From the NCBI RefSeq assembly GCF_000471905.2, contig NW_006498192.1, positions 264,047-328,046 of the forward strand: DNA of 64,000 nt. Direction: 5' to 3'. A model generated the notes under the pieces. It was not told the DNA's origin, made no database searches, and saw only the letters and a list, made by a program, of their open reading frames with translations. Positions 1 through 10,413 of the stretch are shown here, piece after piece. Numbering within the stretch: the first letter of the stretch is position 1; each line of letters begins with the position of its first letter. The stretch comes from Amborella trichopoda (taxonomy: Eukaryota > Streptophyta > Magnoliopsida > Amborellales > Amborellaceae). Made by a program: the position numbers and the translations under genes.

Positions 1-2
1 TA

Positions 3-320
3 CGGTCACGATTGTTTGGTAGTATTTTATTTTTCATTTTTTTTATAAATATAGGAATGACCTAAAATTTGGAGAGTATGTACATCTTACTGAGGTTCAT
101 CTAATAAAAGTATAAAAAAAATTATCTGTAAAGAAACTATTGACCAAAATACCCATGAAACTTTTCGAGGGTATTTTGGTCAATATATTTCATGTAAAAT
201 ATTTTTGATATATTTTTCAAAGATTTCCCTATTTTTGATGAATACGATTTAAAAATTTTAGGTCATTCCGATTGGTAAAAACAAAACGAAAAATGAAACA
301 CTACCGAACAATTGTGCCCG
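3..320. mobile_element. Fold-back MITE
   Basis: The whole segment is an imperfect palindrome. The left end (from CGGTCACGATTGTTTGGTAG at 3) matches the reverse complement of the right end (which reads inward from 320 as CGGGCACAATTGTTCGGTAG), and pairing continues through a shared AATGACCTAAAAT block (left about 55-68, right about 256-269). The centre is a perfect 14-bp inverted repeat, TGACCAAAATACCC at 141-154 against 169-182. There is no coding capacity and the element is AT-rich, as expected of a non-autonomous DNA transposon. Only two bases lie left of the element, so a target-site duplication cannot be checked. The TGTTTGG-like end hints at a Tourist/Harbinger affinity, but this is unproven. 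Confidence 0.8.
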
Positions 321-399
321 CGCGATGAACTTTGGAAGGTGATGGAGGTAGGCGAAATCACTGTTCATTTTCACCTATAGGCATTGCATAGTGTTTTCC

Positions 400-418
400 A
401 TATATATATATATATATA
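400..418. repeat. (TA)n microsatellite
   Basis: A pure AT dinucleotide run lying just beyond the 3' end of the LINE fragment. It could be the remains of the LINE tail or unrelated simple sequence. The rest of 321-430 shows nothing recognisable. Confidence 0.9.
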
Positions 419-429
419 AGTCACCTTAT

Positions 430-836
430 CATTGTTTTTGAAAACTTACTTTATTTTATTAATCAAGTACATTAATACAATGCACTCAAAGATGAATCAA
501 CTCCTTAGAAACTAAAAGCTCCTCTATACTCGCCCCACACTTTGTGAGATTATTCGCAACTGAATTTGCATCACGATATACATGCTAGAAGGATACCATC
601 AAATTATTAGATAAATCTTGAATTTCAACCCATATTGACAATATTCTCCATGGAGGCATATTACACCTCTTATACAAATTCATCACATTCAAAGAGTCCC
701 TTTCCACAACACAAGGTAAAGTAGACCATCTCTCTCTAATGAGCTGAAGTCCTTGCAACACCGCCCTTGAACTCACCCTCAATAGCTGTCATAATGCCAC
801 ACACCTACAAAGCAAAGGAGAACATGTGAAGAAGAG
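430..836 (-). pseudogene. LINE piece 1: RNase H C-terminal part and 3' end
   Basis: Reverse-strand reading gives the C-terminal half of the RNase H (RVT_3 type) found at the end of plant L1-like LINE ORF2. Visible are GLQLIRERW, VVERDSLNV, WVEIQDLSNN and then HVYRDANSVANNL, which is the conserved H-x-x-R-x-x-N/A-D-x-x-A box. The reading ends at a stop at 486-488. An in-frame TAG at about 582-584 interrupts it. Downstream on the sense strand is AATAAAATAA (plus 451-460), a likely polyadenylation signal. The upstream half of the same domain lies at 19065-19200, separated by element A. This is a dead copy. Confidence 0.8.
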
Positions 837-841
837 TTCCT
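837..841. repeat. Target-site duplication of element A, left copy (TTCCT)
   Basis: TTCCT directly precedes the TGGTTAGG start of the left LTR and is repeated exactly at 19060-19064 after the ACA end of the right LTR. Five bases is the normal duplication length for Ty3/gypsy integrases. Confidence 0.9.
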
Positions 842-1640
842 TGGTTAGGTGCCTCGATCTCGCCCTCCGGATCTAGATGATCGGGCGGCACGCGTCTCAG
901 GTTTCAGGGGGGTAAACCTGGAACGTTTTTGAGATCTCTTTGGGGAACTTCGTTCCAGAACGGGGGCAGTTGTTACCAACCGGTGAGTGAGGAATTTAAA
1001 GGTGGGTTTGGGACTTACTCGACTGACTTGCGTGGGCGCCCTAGTAGATCACGAAGAAAGCCCCTCAATAACAAAACTGATTCGGAATCGCCTCCCTTGG
1101 CTTGTATTCTTCTTGTTTTATGCTTTTCTACAATCACACACTTATATGGCAAAGGTTATAAGACAGGTGGGTCAGACCTCACCCCTTTCCTCTTTGATGA
1201 ACGTACATAGGCATGAACATTCAAAAAGAAGAAGAGAAGAAAGACGGGGGAGAGAAGAACTCAACTAAGCGAGGGGGTTAGAACGGTGACTAGGCTGATA
1301 GATAATTGACATGACGTAGTAGTAAAGCGGGCTCGGTAACTAAGACCGGCTCTCAGGATTACTACTAGACGTCATTACTAATACCAACTAGCTAGACACG
1401 ATGGTCGGTCTGTCGTGGTAATAAAGCGGGCTAAGTAATCTTGGCACAACAACATTACGGCTAGACGACAGGACTACCACGAGAGACTAACCTCAATCCC
1501 TCTTAGTCGAACAAAGGAATGACAAAATTAAGGCTATGAGAAAAGAATAGAAAGAGAAGCAAGGAAAGAAACAAGGAGGGAGAAGAAAGGAAGAAAAGAG
1601 TATGAAAGACAAGAGGATAAAGGAGAGAGAGGGAAGGAAG

Positions 1641-2135
1641 GCGCAGTCGACGCTAAGCTTCGTCGATTGTGACAGAGGAGGAGAAAGAAATTCAGTCAAT
1701 ACTAGGCTTCACCGACTGACAAAAGAGGAGAGAGAAATCCAGTTGGTGCTAGGTTTCACCGACTGACAAAAGAGGAGAGAGTAAAACAGTCGGCGTTAGG
1801 TCTCACTGACTAACAGAAAAGGAGAGAGAAAACCAGTCGGTGCTCGCCGACTGACGAAAGAGGAGAGAAAAAACCAGTCAGTGCTAGGTCTCGTCAATTG
1901 ACAGAAGAAGAGAGAGAAAACCAGTCGATGTTAAGTCTCGTCGATTGACAAAAGAAGAGAGAGAAAACCAGTTGGCGCTAGGTTTCACCGACTGACAGAA
2001 GAAAGAGAAAACCAATTGACGCTAGGCCTCACCGGTTGTGACAGAAGAAAGAGAGAGCCAACTGGCGCTAAGCCTCGCCGGTTGTGACAGAAGAAAGAGA
2101 GAACCAACTGACGGTAAGCTTTGTCGGTTGTATTA
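1641..2135. repeat. Tandem stem-loop array in the element A 3' LTR (11 units, about 46 bp)
   Basis: Eleven consecutive units follow the pattern stem CAGTCGGCG, loop around CTAGGTCT, complementary stem CGCCGACTG, then a purine spacer of the GAAGAGAGAGAAAAC type. The last three units use CAACCGGCG with CGCCGGTTG, so both arms change together. One unit near 1840 has lost most of its loop but keeps both arms. In the genomic RNA these would lie in U5. Spacing and pairing are read directly; function is unknown. Confidence 0.85.
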
Positions 2136-2660
2136 GAAGAGGATGGATGGAGATAAAGATGAGAAGAAAAGAGAGAAAGACGTAGAGACGAGAAGAGAGG
2201 AGGAGAGAGAAATACATAGAGATGAGAAGAAGGGAGAGAAAGATAGAGATGAGAAGAAGAGAGAGAAAGATAGAGATAAGAAGAGAGGAGGAGAGAGAAA
2301 GAGATAGAGATGAGAAGAAGAGAGAGAAAGAGATAGAGACGAGAAACAGAGAGAGAAAGATAGAGATGAGAAGAAGAGAGAGAAAGAGATAGAGATGAGA
2401 AAAAGAAAGAGAAAGATAGAGATGAGAAGAGAGGAGGAGAGAGAAAAGATAAAGATGAGAGGAGGAGAGAGAAAGATAAAGATGAGAAGAAGAGAGAGAA
2501 AGATACAGATGAGAAGAAGAGAGAGCAAGAGATAGAGATGTGAAGAAGAGAGAGAAAGAGATAGAGATGAGAATAGAGGAGGAGAGAGAAAGAGGAGAGG
2601 ATAGAGAAAAGGGAAGGAGAAAGAAAGAGGGGAGGAGAGAGAAAGACGGAAGGAGAGAGA
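2136..2660. repeat. Polypurine tract of the element A 3' LTR (sense strand polypyrimidine)
   Basis: About 520 bp made almost only of A and G on the plus strand, built from variants of GATGAGAAGAAGAGAGAG and AAAGATAGA. In the element RNA it is a C/U-rich stretch. It lies between the promoter side and the stem-loop array, the same place as in the other LTRs of this family. Apparent Ser/Leu/Phe-rich open frames across it are composition artefacts. Confidence 0.9.
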
Positions 2661-2752
2661 AAGCTACCTACCCTAAGGCTACCGGCTCTTTTCTTCTCTT
2701 TTCTCTCTCCCTCTCCAAGATGTACCCATGAACTTAATCGAAAATGAAATTT

Positions 2753-2814
2753 TTTATTGAATCAATGAAAAATGAACCGATGCTCTTTACAATTTAGCTT
2801 TGCATGTTTATATA
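2753..2814 (-). promoter_or_regulatory. LTR promoter core of element A 3' LTR: TATA box and polyA signal
   Basis: The minus strand reads TATATAAA at 2814-2807 and AATAAA at 2758-2753. The same pair at similar spacing recurs in the A 5' LTR, both B LTRs and D, which supports a real U3/R border. It predicts transcription starting near 2780 and an R region of only some tens of bases; the stem-loops and pyrimidine tract would then be U5. Start site is inferred. Confidence 0.65.
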
Positions 2815-4111
2815 GAATTGGGTTGAAACATGGCTGTACCCCAAAAAACTGACTAAATTGAAGATAATTACAATTTAATTAAATTAAAAGAAATTCTAAA
2901 AATGGGTGCAAAGGGACTGTGTTGCCCCTTTCTAACAATGTGTAAAATATCAAAACAGTCCCTATTGTTGCCCGAAAACTTGTGTGATTTTCCACGGCTG
3001 GCCCGGGGTCATTATGATGCCTATTTGATCGAAAGATTATTATTTCTTGTAGGGCTCGACATGACGATCATTTTGATACCAATTTCGAGCCATGAATCAT
3101 GTTTTGAGCCATGATCATGAGACTTGAATTTTGGATGAATCTTGAAAACTTCGAATAGATTATGTGATCGTTCATTGATGTTTCTTCGTGACTTCTTTAC
3201 TGAATCACACTGAGTATGCCGTCACGATCATGTTGCAATAACTTGATTTCGTGTCCAGATGAAGATTTTGTCGTCTTGAGTTTTTGGCCAGAATCTTGAA
3301 ATCTAGCGGCCAAAATTTACAGCAGCTTTGACGCCTTTGTGGGTGAAATCCAACCGTTCATCGCACGTGATGTTTGGACTAAAGATATCCTCGGACCTCA
3401 CGCACATAAAGCAATTTGCTTCATGTCGATCGAGTATGCGAGCATCTTGATCTGGCTGCTCGAATGAGACGTGCTACTATTGAATTTTCTGCAACTTCTT
3501 TCATGGATCAGCGACTTTCATTTAGTTTTTCTCATTGCTCGGGCGTCGCCATGGGGCATACTACATATCGAATTGTTCGTCTTGATGAGACGAACATGTT
3601 CACCAAATTTGGGAGCAGTCCAACTTGAAATAAGTGAGTTATTAGCCCCAAAAGTGACGGCCCATGACTATGAAAACAACCACCTTTAATGGTATTTTGG
3701 TGCAAGGTGGCCACACTGAAATAGTGTACGACCTACCCCATTTAGTTTTTTACCCATAAGTTTGTTTTGGAGTGCCCGATTAAGCTGAAACTTGACCCAT
3801 AGAGGTTTTTGACCATGACAGATCTAATGGCGGCAGTCCCACAGATGTTTGATGTGTCAAAAGTATAGCTCTAGTTATGGGGTCCATTTCAGGGTGCTAG
3901 AGACCGATTTCGCTGAAATTGTTTCTTTTGTTCATTGTCTTAGACATGTATGGTCATGATGAAACTTGGCAGGTGGTCTTTTGAAGTCTTGATGATGATC
4001 CTGACCAATTCTGGGGTCATTATGAAACTATCGAGAATTTCCACTGTTTTGTAGGCTTTTATTGACCTGCTTCCTACCAGGGACCAAGGTGCTGAAAAAT
4101 ACGTTCAAACA

Positions 4112-4123
4112 GCTTGCCCCGCC
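4112..4123 (-). other. Polypurine primer (PPT) of element A
   Basis: The minus strand reads GGCGGGGCAAGC directly before the LTR start TGTTTGAACG. The equivalent site in D reads CAATGGGGCAATC and in E ATTGGGGCAAGT, giving a family pattern around GGGGCAA. It would prime plus-strand DNA synthesis. Confidence 0.65.
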
Positions 4124-5619
4124 GATTGTTGTGCTTCAAGAGAAGTGAGAAGGACAATCATTCGAAAAATTTCCTTCGAATTTTACTTTATTTCTTCTTA
4201 GCTACATGACTACGTGAACGCCAAGGAGTGTAATGGTACAACTAGGCTGCTAAGATGTAGCGATGCATTGTTCGCGGGTTCGTTTGTGGAGACTTTAGGG
4301 GCAGAAAAGACATTTTTGAGGGATCTTGTAGCCCTCGTGTGGACTGTTAGTGATTCTGAAGATGAGGATTTTGTACGGACCTCGTTAGTCAGAATTAGGC
4401 TTGTCTGGCAAATGAGTGCCATGTAGAAGGGCATCCTTCCCATTGGTCTCGGTTCGTTAGTTTGCTTTGGTAGGCGTTGTTTGCTGCTATACCAGGTTTG
4501 CTTTTGACGGTCAGAGTACCACTATGGGTCTCGTCTACCGAGTCCAGTCAGGGGCAACTTCTATTAGCCGATCCCGAAGGTCTGGTCGTGCTGACTAGAC
4601 GAGTTGACATCTCTGGCAGGTTCTCCCCTCACTTTGTCAATTTCTTGCCTTTGGAATATTTATATCTTAGAGTATATTTGTGACCTCGTGGGAATAATGT
4701 TCTTCCTCATGAGACTTGTCTTGCCATCTTGGCGAGTCTTCTGTCTTTCGAATCCTTTCGCAACTAGACTCAGGCTGTCGGAATCTTTTCCTTGAAGCTC
4801 ATATTTTTAGAATCTTAATATTGTGATACCAAGGATTTTCTTATTTTGAGTGAGGGCTAAAGTCACTTGTTGAGACGAATGCTGCATCAACCTATTTATT
4901 GGTTCAAGCGTCCTTTACAAATTTTCACTTGAACTTGGGAAGCTGCGCCGTAGAGACGATTTTCACCAACTTCTTTATTTTGGGGCTCTTTTACCCATGG
5001 CCTTTCGGCCATGTCCACCCTTTTGGGTTTTCATTGTGCCCGATTTTTGTTTTATTCACGGAACTCTTTTACTCATGGTTTTGTGACCATGCCCGTCCGT
5101 CATTTTTACTCATGGCGTTCCCTTGTTCAGGTATATACCATGCCCGTTATTTCATCACGTTTTTTTATTTTATTTTGAGCGGAGGCGTGTTTAAGGTCAT
5201 GCCTTCGGGACCTGTGCGAAACAGTTTAACGTCATGCGGTCTGGACGTGCACTGTGGTTTAAGGACATACAGCTGGACAGTGATGGTGATGAATGACAGT
5301 CTGTAGAGGCCATGGAGTGAGTATGGTGTTGGTTTGACTCACTTGGGGAACTGACATTAGGCTACCTATAAAAGGTGGATGATGTATGAAATGTGAGTAG
5401 ACAAGGGTGCCCACTAACTTACAATGAGTATGGATGGTGGGATGGTTCGCCGTTTTGTGAGCGCGAGTGAGACTCACTGGGGGATGATGAGGTATGGTGA
5501 TTAAGTGAATGAACTCACTAGGGAGGTAATGAAGGTGGTGCGCGCACACCAACAGGTAGGTTAGGGAAGGCGTGTGTGAAAAATACATGTAAAAGGCGTG
5601 TGCGTGTATGTGGGGGCGA

Positions 5620-6375
5620 GCTTATGGTCATGCCTCTTGGACCCGTACAAAGCAGTTTATCATCATGCGGCCAGGACGTGCACTATAGTTTAAGGTCATA
5701 TAGCTGGATCGTGGTTAGTTTAAAGTCATAAAACTAGGATCGTACAGTTTAAAGTAGTGCAACTAGACCTCCGCTACAGTTTAACGTCATATAGTTTGGA
5801 CCCTGGTGTTGAGCTTTTTAATGTCATGCGACTAGGACGTAGACTATGGTTCAAGGTCGTACAGCTCGATCGTCGTTATGCAGTTTAAAGTCATACAACT
5901 AGGACCATGTAATTTAAGGTGGTGCAAGTAGACCTCCGCTACAGTTTAAGGTCATATAGTTCGGACCATGGATGTGCAGTTTAGGGTCATACAGCACTGA
6001 CCGTGCAGTTTAAGGTCGTGCAACTAGACCTCCGCTACAGTTTAGCGTCGTATAGTTTGGACCATGGCTCTGCAGTTTAGGTCGTATAGTACGGACCTTG
6101 CAGTTTAAGGTCGTGCAATTAGACCTTCGCTACAGTTTAGTGTCGTATAATTTAGACCATAGCTGTGCAGTTTAGGGTCATACAATACGGATTGTGCAGT
6201 TTAAGGTCGTGCAACTAGACCTCTGCTATAGTTTAGGGTCATATAGTTTGGACCATGACTGTGCAGTTTAGGGTCATACAGCATGGACCGTGTAGTTTAA
6301 GGTTGTGAAACTAGACCTCTGCTACAGTTTAGGGTCGTATAATTTGGACCATGCAGTTTAAGGTCGTGCATCTAA
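5620..6375. repeat. Tandem repeat array of about 30-bp units in the element A 3' UTR
   Basis: About two dozen imperfect copies of a unit built on CAGTTTAAGGTCATACAGCT followed by GGACCGTG. Sub-types alternate (ACAGCTGGACC, GCAACTAGACC, ATAGTTTGGACC), giving a higher-order period of roughly 90 bp. The same repeat starts in D at about 63835 and is present in B at 25710-26125 with fewer copies. Confidence 0.85.
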
Positions 6376-7336
6376 ACCATTGTGTGGGTCGCCATGTAGG
6401 TGGAGCTCCATAGGGAATAGATCTGTGGATGGCAATCTGACTCCTTAGGGATAAAATGGTTAACACCATACACAAGCAGAGGGCTCAGATGGAGATGGTG
6501 GCCCAACAAGGGATGGCAAACGGAAGCGGACTTCACTAAGGCTTAGTGGGGGATAAACATACTCTCTAGGGTGAAAGATGGCTTGGTGTGAAATAGACCT
6601 ACTGAAAATTGAAGCGGTAAGAATGACCCTAACTTCACTGGGGACAATGAGCTGCAGTATGGGTATGACTCCTATGGGGATGAGGGATAGCTCCTAACTC
6701 CATTAGGGATGATGGGCCATAGTTTGGGTGCAACAGCCTGCGTGCAACATCACTGGGGATGACAGGTCATTGCTTAGGTGCAACCCCACTAAGGATAAGT
6801 GGTAGGACGCATAAGACTTCAACCTGGAGTCGGTGACAATAGGATGTTGGAAATACGACTGGCGCCAGGTGTGGCGCTAGTGATTTCTTGCGGGTATTCA
6901 AACGGCGCTGAGTTCTCAAAAACACAATCGGCACTGGGTTGTTAAAGACTCTGCATTGATGGTTTGGAGTGTTGACTCAACTGGCGTTGTCCCTCAAGAA
7001 AAGTAGCCGGCGCTAGGGGTCAGAAGCACAACTGAAGCTGGCTTTAATCGGCGCTCATCAACACGTGTGGCTTATCATGGTGCGAAGAGTGAGGCTCGCT
7101 TATGGCAGTAAGTTACGTGCGATATTTGCGACACTCGACGACGAGCTACATATGGCGCTATGTTCATGGGATGGAAAAAAGTGGTGAATGATGAATAGGC
7201 GTAGCTTGTGGTACCTGTTGGAAGCTAAATCCTCTAGGATCACAGTGAGGTCCATGTTGTTATGTGGAAGGGCACACATTGTGAACAGGATATGCTTTCC
7301 ATCATAGGCTAGTTTCTTGCTAGGGCAGCCCACTTT

Positions 7337-7436
7337 GTATGTTTGATATACACGTCGAATGACTCCTTTGTTGTATATTTGATATACACGTCAGATGCGA
7401 TATCTGACTTGTATGTTTGACATACACGTCGGATGG
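7337..7436. repeat. Short tandem repeat with TGTATGTTTGATATACACGT core
   Basis: Three copies of a unit containing GTATGTTTGATATACACGTC, each followed by GAATG, AGATG or GGATG. The core TGATATACA is nearly self-complementary. Element-specific; no function visible. Confidence 0.8.
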
Positions 7437-7601
7437 ACTGAGGCTAACTTTTAGGAGTGGCTCTTCTTTGTCTTCTGGCCTATTACCATCCTCTTACTCG
7501 TCAGATGAATTAAAGCTAACTCTTCAAGTGGTTTCTCTTCTTCATGAGGAGAGCCTTTCTTTCGTGGGTTTGCTTCTTCCTCATGAGGCAGGCATTTGTT
7601 T

Positions 7602-7742
7602 TGGCTTGTAACAGTCCTCTTATCCTCAGATGCAAGAGCAACACTGCAGGTTTTGGTTTGTAACTGTTCTCTTATCCTTAGATGCAAGAGCAACACTGTA
7701 GGTCTTGGTTTGTAACTGTCCTCTTATTCTCAGATGAAAGAG
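7602..7742. repeat. Tandem repeat of about 58 bp just after the integrase stop
   Basis: Two and a half copies of a unit running from GTAACTGTCCTCTTATCCTC through AGATGCAAGAGCAACACTG to AGGTTTTGGTTT. It is in the part of the 3' UTR nearest to pol. Confidence 0.8.
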
Positions 7743-7872
7743 ACTTGTAACCACCCCAGTAATACGATTTTCGTAACATGTAAATCATTTTTATTGTAAT
7801 AAAAAGGTTTAGAATTTTTTTTGGACTAACTTGCTTATTTTTGCTTTGAGTCTCTTTTTTCCTGAATATGCA

Positions 7873-8820
7873 TTATAGGTAGTACTTCTTTAAGTATCGT
7901 CCATTGATAGGGGGCATTGCTTCCTCTCCCTCAGGATGTGCCAGTATATAGGCTCCGTTAGGGGAGACCTTTTTGACTATAAAGGGACCTTACCACTTGG
8001 GCTCAAACTTCCCTTTACGCGGGCCGTGCATAACAATAGGCCTTTTGACAGCTAAGACTAGATCACCATTGGTGAATGAGCGGACTTTGACAGACTTGTC
8101 GAAATCCCTCTTCATTCTCCCTTGGTTGAGTTCAAGTCTTTGCTGAGCCTCTAACATCTTTCCATCGAGTGCATCCAATTCTTGATACTGTAGCTTGACT
8201 CTCTCATCTTTGGTTATTCCATGGTGAAAAGTGACTCGTAATGAAGGGATTTGTATTTCGAGACATAAAACTGCTTCACCCTCATAAACCAAAGAATAAG
8301 GAGTGGAATCAGTAGCATTTCGTGTAGTCGTGTGATATGCCCATAGGGCTTCAGGAAGCTTCTCAAACCAGTTCTTCCTTGTTTTTGATACTGACTTTCT
8401 TAAAATATTGCACAGAGTCTTGTTGAAAGCCTTAGCTAATCCATTCACCTGAGGGTGGTACATAGTCGAGTACCTCCATTTGAAACTGAACTGGTTAACT
8501 AAGCGATTGATGTGATGACTCCTAAATTGAGGACCATTGTCAAATATAATCCGGTCAGGCACTCCGAAGCAATATATGATGTGATGTTGCATGAAGTAGG
8601 CCACCGTTGTCCCAGGAACCTGCTTAAGGGGAACAACTTCATTCCACTTAGAGAAATAGTCTGTTGCAGCTAGGATAAATACGTGGCCCATTGTGGAAGG
8701 AGGGTCAATAGGCCCTACGATGTCCATGCCCCATTGTGAGATGGGCCATGATGCAACTGTAGGGTGTAAGGGCTCTGGAGGTTGTGAACCAGGCTGGAGT
8801 GTATTTGGCATACTTGGCAC
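7873..8820 (-). pseudogene. Element A integrase, catalytic core and C-terminal part
   Basis: From 8820 the frame is open for 276 codons. GMDIVGPI holds the first catalytic Asp (residue 33), IIFDNGPQF the second (residue 94), and HPQVNGLAKAFNKTL has Lys at residue 130 exactly where the D-D-35-E catalytic Glu belongs (family sequence is usually AEAFNK). This codon is AAG at plus 8431-8433. The core is followed by the ALWAYHTT and GDLVL motifs typical of gypsy integrases. A TAA at 7990-7992 interrupts a C-terminal tail that otherwise reads on through GPFIVKKVSPNGAYIL to a natural stop at 7873-7875. With the catalytic Glu gone, this protein could not have integrated DNA even if translated. Confidence 0.9.
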
Positions 8821-9160
8821 TTTTTAGTGTAGCTTAAGGATTCAGAGATCATGGAAGGCCAATAGTATCCCAACCTACGTATTCGTTCATAAAGCTTAGG
8901 ACCGGACTAGTGTAATCTACAAATGCCTGAGTGGACTTCTTCTAACACGTTATTTGCTTCTTGGATATCGACATATCTAAGAAGAATGCCGTCAAACGAC
9001 CCTCTAAAGAGAGCATCTCCTTCGAGGAGGGTATACTTGGTAGACATTCGATGTGTGTTGTTGCGTTTGACACGATCTTCCGAGAGCCTGCCATGTTTTA
9101 GGAAACTGGTGATGGGTTCTCTCCAATCTACTTCCTGCTCAATTTCTGCACACATTGGGT
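8821..9160 (-). pseudogene. Element A integrase N-terminal zinc-binding region
   Basis: Reading on the minus strand gives EGDALFRGSFDGILLRYVD, then EVHSGICRLH, which supplies the two His of the H2C2 finger, then LYERIRRLGYYWPSM. The Cys pair region is broken by stops between about 8820 and 8900. This is the usual segment that leads into the integrase core. Confidence 0.75.
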
Positions 9161-9188
9161 GAAAGAATTCTGGTTTTTGACTCCCTCC

Positions 9189-9720
9189 TTAACTCTGTGC
9201 TATTGCTTGTTCAGTCTTGATTACTTCTTTGGCGGATAAAAGTACTCCAAATGGATAAGAAGGGCACTTGGGGAAGATGTTTCTCTCATAATCCGCATCA
9301 ACCTTGATTCTTAATTCGATATGCCTCCATTCTGCCACCCAGACAAGCATGGGCCCTGATGAGGATAATTGAATTGTAGCACCGAGTTTCACAAGTGCAT
9401 CAGCCTGTGAGTTTAGCCTCCTAGGGATGTGACTCAGGGATACATCGTCAAACTAAGCCATATATGATATAGTATCGTGATAAGGCTTGAGAGTGTCTTT
9501 TCTCACAACATAAATCCCTTTGAGCTGTCGGATAACCAACTCAGAGTGACCATAGATCTTGAGCTGCTCCAACTAGAGGTCGAAGGCCATCTCCAGTCCG
9601 ATTATAAGGGCCTGATATTTTGCCTCATTATGAGACCGGGCTTGAGCGAGAGAGAAAGAAAGTGGCAATATTCCTCTTCTCAGCGTCATGAATAGTACTC
9701 CGGTGCCTCATCGATTCAAT
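9189..9720 (-). pseudogene. Element A second (archaeal-type) RNase H
   Basis: The minus strand reads NEAKYQALIIGLEMAFDL, then LKIYGHSELVIRQLKGIY, then HIPRRLNSQADALVKLG. This is the additional RNase H domain characteristic of Tat-lineage elements, placed between the regular RNase H and integrase. The usual GDS of the second strand is GHS here, a loss of a metal-binding Asp. In-frame TAGs occur after MAFDL and after ISYMA. The following segment to 9189 (WVAEWRHIEL) is the linker towards integrase. Confidence 0.8.
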
Positions 9721-9805
9721 TGGAATGCTCTGTCGTAGTACAATTCCCACACATAAGGTCAGCACATACTACTTCTTCATCAGGGAGGTCACTTGATAGA
9801 GGAGA

Positions 9806-10350
9806 TTATGTCGGTATGGGGTGTGCCACTAGAAATTCAGCCAAGGTCTGCCCCTTGATGGCCTTTTGTGGGACATACATGATGTCGAATTCCATCAGCA
9901 ATAATGCCCACTTAGCAAGGCATCTCGACAAGCATGGACGCGTCATGAGAAACTTTGCAGGATCAACTTTCAATATAAGTTTCACTTCATGACCAAGCAA
10001 GTAATGGTGGAGTTTTTGTACTGCGAAGATTAGGGCCAGACACATCTTCTCAATAGGGGGATAATTCTTCTCGGCTCCTTGCATCTTGCGGCTGAGGTAA
10101 TATAATGCAGTCTCTTTTCCCTCTTCATTGTTTTGTGCCAACAATGCTCTGAGTGACTCATCCAAAGTAGTCACGTATAGATTGAGGGGTTTTCCCAATA
10201 CTGGTGTAGACAGCACTTGATGGTTGAGTAAATAATGCTCGATGTCGTCAAGGGATGCCTGACATGCATCATCCCAGATGAATGGGGTATCTTTCTTTAA
10301 CAGGTGTGTAAAGTGTTACAACGACCTGAGAGGTTCGAGATGAACCTACG
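9806..10350 (-). pseudogene. Element A regular RNase H (RT-linked)
   Basis: An open stretch of 136 codons from 10216 contains LNLYVTTLDESLRALLAQ, KETALYYLSRKM, EKNYPPIEKMCLAL and LHHYLLGHEVKL, the usual order of the gypsy RNase H. The upstream part, KKDTPFIWDDACQASLDDI, is at 10220-10310 in the connection region, with breaks at about 10310-10420 between RT and this domain. Confidence 0.85.
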
Positions 10351-10413
10351 AATGTATGCTAGCTGCCCTTGAAGAGAGCGCAGTTCTCGAAGTGTAGTCA
10401 GTGACGACATTTC

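Larger units (their letters stand above)
842..4111 (-). repeat. Element A 3' LTR
   Basis: 3270 bp. It matches 15692-19059 along its length. In plus-strand order it holds a roughly 650-bp conserved block shared with B and D (AGAGAGGAATTTAAAGG-type motif near 990), a variable block, a stem-loop array, a purine tract, then about 1.35 kb of conserved U3 containing the TATA box. The TG...CA ends agree with the target duplication. Short open frames in it are not supported as genes. Confidence 0.92.
4112..7872 (-). other. Element A 3' untranslated region
   Basis: 3.8 kb between the end of integrase and the 3' LTR, with no supported gene. It is homologous to 24181-26900 in B and 62535-64000 in D, so it belongs to the element. 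In plus order it has short inverted repeats around CATGG (for example CATGGCCTTTCGGCCATG at 4996-5013, and CATGGTTTTGTGACCATG near 5070), a long array of 30-bp repeats (about 5620-6375), a stretch of short G-rich and TAGGG-containing phrases (6376-6850), CGGCGCTAGG modules (about 6850-7070) and two small tandem arrays (7337-7436 and 7602-7742). Long 3' UTRs with tandem repeats are known in Tat-lineage elements. Confidence 0.8.

Noticed and set aside
929..1268. Two overlapping plus-strand frames
   Set aside because: Within the LTR; the same text in other LTRs is not open in a consistent frame.
1641..2135. Possible CRISPR-like array
   Set aside because: Regular spacing, but the spacers are low-complexity purine repeats, not unique sequences, and the context is a plant LTR.
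2133..2528. Ser/Leu/Phe/Ile-rich open frame on the minus strand
   Set aside because: Direct translation of the CT-rich tract; composition artefact, also seen at 60664-61175 and 52831-53203.
4899..5306. 135-codon plus-strand frame (and the similar 24930-25250 and 63305-63652)
   Set aside because: Homologous DNA in A, B and D is open over different lengths and has CATGG inverted repeats; stops are not conserved. It might be a small antisense ORF, but I could not support it.
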